From an uncultured Poribacteria bacterium (GTDB lineage Bacteria; Poribacteria; WGA-4E; WGA-3G), in NCBI GenBank assembly GCA_951828515.1, contig OX639992.1, positions 1,952,008 to 2,016,007 of the forward strand: DNA of 64,000 nt, read 5' to 3'. A program made the translations under genes and the position numbers. The notes under the pieces were generated by a model, which made no database searches, was not told where the DNA came from, and worked only from the letters and a program-made list of their open reading frames with translations. Shown here piece by piece: positions 63,888 through 64,000 of this stretch (its first letter is position 1; every line of letters starts with the position of its first letter).

Positions 63888-64000
63888 TGAAAAGAGATCT
63901 CCTTAATCCAGTTGATAGTTAAGTTTTGTTATAGAGTGTATTGTCTTGTATTCGGCAAAAGAAGTATACCGTATTTTCTGACAGATGTCAATCTGAAATG

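Overview
The window looks like a chromosomal piece of an uncultivated bacterium. My best guess is Candidatus Poribacteria or a close relative. I infer this from several exported proteins carrying a C-terminal domain with a Y-P-N-P-F-N-P-E-T-W motif, WD40/dockerin proteins, many BNR/YCF48-type beta-propellers, paired MR-MLE enolase-superfamily enzymes, GH127, a sulfatase and dense short intergenic repeats. No rRNA or tRNA gene was seen, so the taxonomy stays inference.

Layout. 1-6.8 kb: murB, then a minus-strand sugar/organic-acid cluster (iron alcohol dehydrogenase, 2-hydroxyacid dehydrogenase, HyuA-type hydantoinase, MR-MLE dehydratase). 6.8-8.0 kb: a hicA-hicB-hicB toxin-antitoxin unit and a repeat-rich gap. 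8.0-13.7 kb: purH, a serine-acetyltransferase-like protein, a class V aminotransferase, a small protein and a Gfo/Idh/MocA oxidoreductase. 13.8-19.4 kb: exported proteins (14-blade WD40 with dockerin, FG-GAP/ASPIC, a lectin-like protein) and a metallo-beta-lactamase-fold hydrolase. 19.7-22.8 kb: a zinc-ribbon/HTH protein and the first copy (P1) of a large three-member family. 23-27 kb: a Gfo/Idh oxidoreductase, a C39-like lipoprotein, GH127 and a Kelch protein. 28-35 kb: an ECF sigma factor fused through a membrane segment to a BNR propeller, a second 14-blade WD40 protein, and a scar of a deleted sigma-propeller paralogue. 35-46 kb: mutL, a fused peptide ABC ATPase, an esterase, lysA, a second MR-MLE enzyme, a sulfatase, an FGE-like lipoprotein and a LamG protein. 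46-56 kb: a tnpB pseudogene, family copies P2 and P3, and a SNF2-SWIM helicase. 56-64 kb: a VWA protein, a giant YCF48-repeat lipoprotein, a membrane protein and YceI.

The most unusual content is the P1/P2/P3 family. P2 joins a possible primase-like N-terminal domain (W-H-D-I-D motif) to a P-loop helicase with a cysteine cluster and a winged-helix tail. P3 and P1 are intact long ORFs in which the P-loop ATPase motifs are substituted or deleted. Other notable items are the membrane sigma-propeller fusion with a nearby deletion scar, a repeat family whose end lies directly upstream of start codons and in two cases appears to encode protein N-termini, a 15-residue tail motif shared by four exported proteins, and nested palindromic/MITE-like repeats with compensatory stem changes.
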